A stretch of DNA of 64,000 nt from Tipula vernalis. Its lineage: Eukaryota; Arthropoda; Insecta; Diptera; Tipulidae. Every line of letters starts with the position of its first letter. Position 1 is the stretch's first letter. Made by a program: the position numbers and the translations under genes. The DNA lies in assembly GCA_958295665.1 (NCBI GenBank), contig OY282559.1:128625605-128689604 (forward strand), read 5' to 3'. The notes under the pieces are model-generated. The model was not told where the DNA came from and ran no database searches. It saw only the letters and a program-made list of their open reading frames with translations. Below, piece by piece: positions 57,007 to 64,000 of the stretch.

Positions 57007-58237
57007 TCAATGCGCGGCATGTTCGTGGTGTTCCCCTTGCTGGTCTTCTATATCGATTAAAGCTGTAGGTAGTACTACTGGATTTACGTCCGAGGATGAA
57101 GATGAATTTACGGTTAATGTTTGGAAGTTTGTACTTGAATCATTTTGGCAAGCTTTATTCGATGTGTGATTTGTTTGTTCCTCTTTCTTTGATACCTCAA
57201 TTGAGTTGTCCTTATGCAGCAGCGTATGATATTTCTTAGAACATGCTATACATCTTCGTTTGACTCTACAGGCTGCAACTCCATGATTCGAGTTTAGGCA
57301 ATTGAAGCAGCGATGGTTGGTGGCTATATAGTTTCGGCGTTCATCTACGTTCAATTGTTTAAAACAATCACATTCGGAGAGTCTCTGATGGTCTATCTTC
57401 TTGCAATAACCACATTGTGATGTCGCGGTTGTTGTGTAACTTTTAGTGCTCGATCTCGAGATTATATTCGACTGTGTGTGTACTGGATTTAACGGATTCT
57501 AGAGCATTGGTTCTTCTTGCCAAAAAATCCAAAAACACTTGAACGGATGGAAATTGATTCTCTGTTGTCTGTTGTGCCCATTGGTTTTTCGTCTCATCGT
57601 CAAGCTTGTTAATCAGGATATATATTAGCCATGGATCCCTTGCTTCAGCCTTTTCACCTAGCGCCTTTAAACCCCTCATGACCTCATCCGATACATCCAG
57701 TAACTTCCTAATGTGCGCAGCATTTGAAATCTTAACGGGTTTTTGATCACACCAATTTTTGATGAACGCATTTATAGTGTATCGCTTTTCATCATATCGA
57801 GCTTTAAGTTTTTGCAATGCCTCAATATAATTTGCGTCAGTCGCCTTAAAATGTCTTATAAGATCTTTAGCTTCACCTCTCAATAAACCTTTGAGGTATT
57901 GAAATTTTTCGACAGTTGAAAGATTTTCTCTTTCATGAATGGTTGCTGAATACAAGTCGAAGAAACTCTGCCAATCGGTGTAATCGCCGGAAAATGGGGG
58001 TATTTGTAGTTTGTCTAGCTTGACACCTGTTGTAGCCGCACTTCCGTTACTAATTGTGGTGTTCCCTGTTTCATTTGCAATAGCTCCCTCACTTAGGTTG
58101 CGTTGACGTATGCACGAGTTTATTCGAGCTACAACAAGATAATACACCTCTTCAAATTCTTGCAGCTTTGGTTCACCATTTGCGTCAGCTTGAAAAATAT
58201 TTTCCTCACAAATGGTAAACTTAACATAAAATAACAT
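57007..58237 (-). pseudogene. Gag of BEL/Pao element C
   Basis: The frame from the ATG at 58237 (264 codons) contains the DUF1759-like capsid region common to BEL elements (PPFSGDYTDWQSFFDLYSA, LKGLLRGEAKDLI). After one frameshift at about 57450 the Cys/His part follows, with CGYCKK..H..C and CFNCLNSNHGVAACRVKRRC motifs, then CSKKYHTLLH. These pack element RNA in virus-like particles. A frameshift at about 57020 separates it from protease. Confidence 0.8.
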
Positions 58238-58708
58238 GGTGATAAAATTGGTATTAGTATAAAGTACAAAAGGTATAATAATTGAAACTTTAACAACAAA
58301 ATCTCAGATTAAAGCTGTAACATTCAGCCATCGTAATCTCATTCCCCTGAATTCATGCAATTAATTAATTTACTATAATTATATCTAGGGATTGGAAAGT
58401 TTGACGAAAATAAAAAAATCGGAATTCGAAATTCGCAAGTTAAATATTTCGGAATTCGATCGAATTCCGAAATATTTTTAATTTTTTTAAGTCTATACAA
58501 ATAATAAAAATAACTTATTTGAGATAATTCATTGTTATTTATTGCATAAAAATTACTTTTAAAAAAAAAAAAATGGAACATAAAATTATATTATTCAAAA
58601 TGAAATATAAACATAAAATTATTGTACAAAAATTCAATTAGTACAGAAATATTCTAATATGGCATATCATTTAATAATAAAAAATATAAAATTATTCTTG
58701 TGTTTGCC
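58238..58708. other. Spacer between BEL/Pao C and the hAT transposase
   Basis: AT-rich. It holds a 36-bp palindrome (listed) and a related shorter stretch, GGAATTCGAAATTCGC, just before it. It should include the 3' end of the hAT element, but I cannot place its inverted end with confidence. Confidence 0.4.
58442..58477. repeat. Perfect 36-bp palindrome
   Basis: The two 18-base halves, AAATATTTCGGAATTCGA and TCGAATTCCGAAATATTT, are exact reverse complements with no spacer. It lies about 230 bp beyond the stop codon of the hAT transposase. Confidence 0.9.
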
Positions 58709-60649
58709 TTAAATATGCTTTGAGGAAGAGAGATCACTTAAAGCTGTGTCTCCGAGTCTCGATCGAACTTTTGTACAAAAGTTACCTGCAATTGAGAAGG
58801 CTCGCTCGGACTCCACGCTCGATGGCGGAATCAAAAATGAGTAGACGGACTCTAATATTTTGCCACGAACGCCGTTATCTTCAAAGAATTTCATTTCAGA
58901 TTTAATTTTTGAAACTAAGCTCTGATTTGTTATTTGTTGAGTTAAGCTGGACGGTATGTTGGACGATAAATTCAATTGAATTTTGCTCTGAAACTTTTGC
59001 ATTAACGACTGGGGATTGGTTTGTTCTTCCGACATCACTTCTACCACATCGTCAGCTTCTGACTGCTCGCCTGAGGAAATTTCCATGTTAGTGTTAAATA
59101 TCAATCTTTGTGCAAAGCTTTCAATAACTTTGGTTATTGTATATTTCAATGGTCTAGTGAAAGATTCGTGAATCTCACTTTTTCCGCCATTGTGTAAATA
59201 CTGAAGAGTTCCAGACACATTTGTTCGTCTTTGGCTTATTCGGCTTTCTAATTCGTTCTTCAATTTTAGTGAAAGTTCATCAGATCCGAAATTCTCAAGC
59301 ATAAAAGACAATGCCGCATCAGCAGAAAGCAGATTTGCATCTTATTGACAAAGGGCGTCAACAGTAAGCTTCACTGGGAGAAGTGCAGAGATCATGTTGT
59401 TAATCGAGAAAATTTCAGCATCTAGAATAACGATATCAGATGCAATGTCAATCAATGCTTTTCTAACACAGCTTTTTAGTTGGTTAAATCTTTCAAGCAT
59501 TTCGACTAAGCTATTCCATCTAGTTCTAGTGTCCATAATAAGTTTCAACTCTTTTCCAAATTCTTGTTTCACGTATACTTGAAGAATATCATTCGATGTT
59601 CTCGAAAAACGAAATTTCTTTACAATCGAACGAACTTTTTTGATGAGAAAACCAAATCTAAATTCTTCAGTCTCAACATGCTCAGCTTCAATATAAATTT
59701 GTTCAATCAAGCCAACACTTTCATCGTCAATGTATTCCTCATCCTCTGATTCCTCGAAGTCACTTCCTTGTTTTTCTACACCAACATTTTCTGTATCTGT
59801 GTGAGCCACCAATTCATCAGTTGTATTCGAATTATTATATAGAACATTAATTACAGCTAAATGTATCGCGTGTGCGAAGCACAACTGCTGATTACATGGT
59901 AAAAGCCGTCCAACTTTTTGCATCACAGCTGCCCCATCAGTTGTTATGGACGTAATATCTTTATCGATATTTAGATTGTTGTCTTGTAATGTGGTTTTCA
60001 GGGCCGTAATGCATTTCTCTGCAGGGAAACGTCCTTCAACACGAACTAAACCTAAATTCCAAAACTGTTTCTTGCCATGGACATTTACATTTAAATAACA
60101 TCGGTTTCTTGATGATGTCCATTCATCTAGAGTTAAGCAAAATCGTGTTCCATCTTCTTTGAAATTAATTAAATCCTGCATCATTTTAGCACGCATTTTT
60201 TGTGCGTATTCTAAAGCCATTTTGCGAATTGAGTTAGGTGATTTTGGTAATACATAATCTCGAGCGCCTCTAGCCAAAAATAAATTTCTCAAATCGATAG
60301 ACGTACAAAAAACTTTGAATGGCATATTATCCAAGGCACACATTCGTGATACAATTGCAGAAAGTGATTCATCTTTTTTGTTGACTAAATAATTTGTAAT
60401 CATCATTTTTGATGCGCTGCTTTCTGGAACTTTATCTTGCACGACATCCCGTTTTAATACATAAATATTGTGTATTGTTCTTAAATGCGTGTGCTGCGGT
60501 GTTGTCGTTGAACCAGAAGTTTTTACTATTTCATTACATATTTTACATTTTGCTGTTAGTTTTTTTGAACCTCTCAAAAAATGAATCCAAACAGAATTTT
60601 GATTTTTACATTGCTTTGTGTATTCCGAATAAATTTCTTTTGATGACAT
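58709..60649 (-). pseudogene. hAT-family transposase with BED zinc finger, one in-frame stop
   Basis: From an ATG at 60649 the - strand frame runs to a stop at 58709, 645 residues plus one internal TAA at about 59344-59342. The order fits hAT: a BED-type zinc finger (CKICNEIV..H..H, about 60550-60470), an RNase H-like core with LTLDEWTSSRNR (about 60140) and TTDGAAVMQKV (about 59950), an acidic insert (EESEDEEYIDDESV), and the C-terminal dimerisation region (FLIPPSSVESERAFSIAG, about 58830-58775). A transposase of this type cuts and pastes DNA with 8-bp target duplications. Except for the TAA the frame is intact, so decay is recent or the stop is an assembly error. Confidence 0.85.
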
Positions 60650-60801
60650 TTTAGGATGTTCTATTAACAATAATTTAATTATTAAATTAAAACTGCTATT
60701 ATTTACTTACCTATTTAAAAATATTGATGATTGTACAGAAAACAAAGTCCAAATAATTCAATACACACCGCACTCGATTAAACAAATCTCAAATTCTCAA
60801 C

Positions 60802-60985
60802 CAGTGCTGTCGCTCTGAAAACTTTAAACGGAATACGTTTCAAATTTTCAGTGGAGTATTTCAAGCCAGAAGGGAGTACAATATATACGAAATACAATAG
60901 TTAGACCTACTTAGTTGTTGGTGTTTTGTGTTAAAAAAAAAATCACGATCCAGCAAATTACACTAAAATTGTTTTATTTAAACTT
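60802..60985 (+). repeat. Direct repeat copy 1 with hAT-like terminus
   Basis: Starts CAGTGCTGTCGCTCTGAAAA and continues through AGTGGAGTATTTCAAGCC, a GGGAGTACAATATATACG stretch, and AATTACACTAAAATTG. The same order occurs at 62193-62310 with substitutions and a 45-50 bp gap. No coding content. Confidence 0.65.
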
Positions 60986-62192
60986 ATCTTAAAACTACTT
61001 TAGCTTCGAACCCTTTTAATTTTTGAAAGCGTAATTTTTTCAGATGTATACCAATACGGACATGTCAAATATGCGAACATTTTCATTATTTTCACAAAGC
61101 TAATTTTTGGGAATTGGAAGAAATTTTATACTGGAAACCTGGACGAAATTTAAAAAAATCTCCTTAAAAAAACAGTACAGTTGTTCGAAGTCTCATGTTT
61201 TTAATCATAATAAAGTTTTTATTTTTTCTCAAAGTTGGCACTTTACTTACGATTAGGATGGAACTTGACTATTCTTAACCGCTTATGAAGAAATTCGACA
61301 CACGCGATGGAAATGGGGCTCTAATATGATGTTTCTAATTTCGGGAGCCTGTACTACTATAAGAAGATTCGCTTCAGCTGCGCGCACTTTGTTTTAACTT
61401 CAATCCGCAAGGAATTGATCCTTAAGTAAATGTGATGAGGCAAGACAAGACTGTCAAATATTTTGATCATAAAAACCGTAAATTGAATCGTCAAATTTAA
61501 TTGACTAACTTTATTTAGTTATTGCTACATATTTTGTAACGGTTAACATTGAGCACTAGAACAAAGCAAAAACTAAAACACAACTATTTAAACCTTAGGC
61601 AGCCTCTGTATAGTCGAACGAGGAAGGTTTATAATTTTTAGGAGAATTTTTTTGAGGGAAATTCTTAGTCAAACCTTATATAAAAAAATAAAGAACTTTT
61701 ATTAAAGATACTGACAATTTTAAGATTAAAAGTGAAATACGCGTTAGCGGTAAAATCGTATTTTGAGCAAAAAAAAAATTAAGAATTTTTTATAAAAATA
61801 TTTAAATATTTCTTCTATCACATTCACAAGTGGATAAAGTCTCAGCCTGCTTATATTGCTAATTTTCTGTCTTATTTAAAAAAAAAAAAATCGACACGGG
61901 CAAAATTTTAAGAAAATAGTTTATAATTCACTAAATCAGTGTGTCTGTGTGATAGTTTTGTGTGAAATAAAACTTTGTGCAAGTAATCGGATAAACATAA
62001 ATATTATGTTGTGGTTTGTGGAATTTGAGAATTAGAGTTTTAGAGTTCGATTGAGGTTAGCGGCTTGCGGCACTTCATTTAAGGGTTGATCTGAGTTTTA
62101 ACAGAGTTAGCCTGATAAAAAAAATCAACAGGTTATTTCTTTCCAATCAATTAATGTCAGTGTCAGTTCTCAGTCTCAGGGTTGGTGTCGGT
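60986..62192. other. Intergenic between the two direct repeats
   Basis: No coding similarity. It contains A-rich runs (61768, 61879) and short unremarkable stretches. Confidence 0.4.
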
Positions 62193-62310
62193 CAGTGCTG
62201 TCGCTTTGAATACGTTAAATGGAGTACGTTTTCAGGGCAGTATTTCTAGTCAGAAAGGAGTATATACGGAATACGTACAATAGTAAGACCTTATTACACT
62301 AAAATAGTTT
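62193..62310 (+). repeat. Direct repeat copy 2 with hAT-like terminus
   Basis: Starts CAGTGCTGTCGCTTTGAATA and matches 60802-60985 through AGTATTTCTAGTCAGAAAGG, GTATATACGGAATACG and TTACACTAAAATAG. Both copies have the same orientation about 1.4 kb apart. Confidence 0.65.
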
Positions 62311-64000
62311 TTAGTTTGTAACCGATGGATTTGGGTCACACTGACACACCGTTGCACACTGTAAAATTTTGGGATAGGTTTCAGTGACGGGACAGGTTCT
62401 TTAGTTCCGATGCGTCAGTATTCCATCTTACAAAAAAAATATTTTGATTCAGTATATAGTGTGCAAAAAAAAAAAAATAAAAAAAACGCTTAATCATAAT
62501 AAAAAAAAATAGTGACGGTATTACACTGCATTATACAACGCAAACATCCCCTTAATGGAGTTACTAATTACTCCATTTTTATTTTCTAACTACTAATTTA
62601 AAATCGCCATTAATATAAACAATAACAAAAAAAAATTGTGCATGTCTTTTTTTTTTAACTTGGCGAACTGGCGATAAGCAAAGAAACAAAATTATTCGAC
62701 AACACTGAACTATGCTTAAAGTTTTAGCAATAAAAAAAATAAAAAAAAAAATTTGAGAAGCAAACAAAAGTGAAATTAGTTTACAATATTCCTCTGAAAT
62801 AAAACAATGAATTATTATTATTTTTTTTTTTCAACATCACCATAATGCTTGTTGTTTGTGTTGGTTGCTTTCATCCATCACGTTATCTTCACCAAAACCA
62901 CGTCTCACGGTTATGTTAGGTACCCGTTCCTCAATGATCATCCGTTAATTTAGTGCCCAACTGTAACTACTGCTTCCTTTACTGTAGATCCGGAACGAAT
63001 TGGGTATCGGAAATGTCGATAACCAATAAATATTTAAAAAAAAAAATACTTCCCTCACTCTATGTATTGTAATTTCTTTTCTATTTGTTTTTATTTCATT
63101 TCCTTAACATCATGACACCCAGTATGATTCTCAAACGTTGTTTTATTTATTCATTGACTTCTTATATGAAACCACCACTTTGGTAAAGCACTAACACGTT
63201 TCACACAAAAAAAAAATTCAAATTGTTAATTTTCGTATTTCTAACTATTTATTTGCCAGAACCATGAATCATGCATATAGCATATTATGCACCATGCTTG
63301 TAAATTTACACACAACAATAATGGCGACAACTTCCAAGTTTTTCTTGAGATTTTATTTATATTTATTTATTTCTTTTTTCTTTTTATCGGTTAGACATTT
63401 AAAACATATTTTATATTTCTTTCTAATTTTTGAGTTTTATTTTATTGAAAGACAATGTCACACCAAGTGTTAATAATTTTTTTTTATAATCACAATAACA
63501 TTAACTTAGGTCTAAAACATTTAGTTTTTATTTTTTTTTATTTTGAAAATATTAAACAAAATTCACACAGTGAACGCAAATTTCCAAATTAATATAATTG
63601 ATATACATTTGATTATCATTTGATATACATTTAACTTTTATTAAATTCTTAATTTTTTTTTTATTTATAATTTCAATCTAATTATTTTACAATTTATTTC
63701 TTTATGTACACATTTCACATTTTACTTTCTTTCCCAATATTACTTTTCAATCTACTCGAATCAATTTTTCTTCTTTTTTTTTTTTTTTTGGTTCCCACTT
63801 CTTTCACCAATATCGTTTTATCAAAAACCGTCCCTTGCACATTTATTCTTGCCTTTTTATACTTGTTTTAAACGTCCTTAGCGGCAACCCGTTTGACCGT
63901 CACCCGATGTTATTATTTTTATTATGTTATTATCAGTATTATTATCGTTGCCTCTCGACTACGTCATGACAAAATTGTTTGTTGAAATCATACATTGATG
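62311..64000. other. Low-complexity AT-rich region, nothing recognised
   Basis: Many long A and T runs (for example at 62466-62512, 62820, 63777-63790). No convincing open frame. The T-rich strand could be the 3' UTR or an intron of a gene that extends past the window on the right, but there is no coding evidence. Confidence 0.4.

Larger units (their letters stand above)
53525..58237 (-). mobile_element. BEL/Pao element C, nearly complete internal region
   Basis: On the - strand: gag (58237-57443), a nucleocapsid Cys/His part (about 57440-57007), protease and reverse transcriptase (about 57005-55361), RNase H (about 55365-54691) and integrase (about 54700-53525). About five lesions break it: frameshifts near 57450, 57020, 55362 and 54700 and one in-frame TGA near 56833. 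The integrase tail is cut at about 53545 by family A sequence. No LTR is seen at either end; beyond 58237 only about 150 bp separates it from the hAT-linked region. It is much better preserved than the BEL/Pao remnant at 5287-14573. Confidence 0.85.
58400..60801 (-). mobile_element. hAT element around the transposase, ends not resolved
   Basis: The transposase defines the element. The true ends should lie within a few hundred bases of 58709 and 60649. A hAT-like terminal sequence, CAGTGCTGTCGCTCTG, starts at about 60803 but points away from the transposase, so it may belong to a neighbouring element. The limits given are guesses. Confidence 0.4.

Noticed and set aside
60803..60818. Right inverted end of the hAT element at 58709-60649
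   Set aside because: The sequence points away from the transposase; an end of that element should be its reverse complement.
1..64000. CRISPR arrays, rRNA genes and tRNA genes
   Set aside because: No regularly spaced repeats were seen and no cloverleaf or rRNA core was recognised by eye; the tRNA-like matches found are primer sites of retrotransposons.

Overview
This is an AT-rich window from an insect nuclear genome, most likely a dipteran. The support is TAF6 and SLC20-type phosphate transporter genes with insect-like sequence, three short GT-AG introns of about 57-78 bp among the five seen, and a BEL/Pao, Gypsy, Loa/Jockey-like LINE, hAT and MITE load typical of insects. The order is inference; a lower fly (fungus gnat or gall midge type) would fit, but nothing here decides it.

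Only three loci look like living host genes. (1) TAF6, a TFIID/SAGA subunit, + strand, 18173-20327, three exons, 676 aa if the upstream ATG is used, with an unfamiliar 63-residue N-terminal extension. (2) A PiT/SLC20 sodium-phosphate cotransporter, - strand, 34071-35805, four exons, 498 aa. (3) An intronless 125-aa lysine-rich protein of unknown function, + strand, 46942-47319. They share no obvious pathway or operon-like arrangement. I saw no tRNA, rRNA or CRISPR.

The rest is mostly transposon sediment. 3576-4513: two MITEs. 5287-14573: a decayed BEL/Pao element (+) split by a Gypsy-type element at 7247-12267, with 195/192-bp LTRs, a tRNA-Leu-type primer site and a perfect 5-bp target duplication. 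21600-25610: remnants of Gypsy elements. 25690-32563: two copies of one LINE family in opposite orientation, the right one (-) running from 5' UTR to an (AACCT)4 tail. 36715-37232: a MITE with TA target duplication carrying another MITE inside it. 38296-44216: a Gypsy element (family A) disrupted by a second Gypsy element (B). 44750-46590: a third, internally deleted LINE. 48480-58237: on the - strand, a decayed Gypsy (D), a truncated family A copy with a clean 167-bp LTR, and a nearly complete BEL/Pao copy (C). 58709-60649: a hAT transposase with one in-frame stop, followed by two diverged direct repeats with hAT-like ends.

I found no convincing new multi-gene system. The items most worth a second look are the TAF6 N-terminal extension, the unknown lysine-rich gene, the conserved hairpin at the LINE ORF1/ORF2 junction, the MITE-in-MITE and Gypsy-in-BEL nests, and a 36-bp perfect palindrome next to the hAT element.
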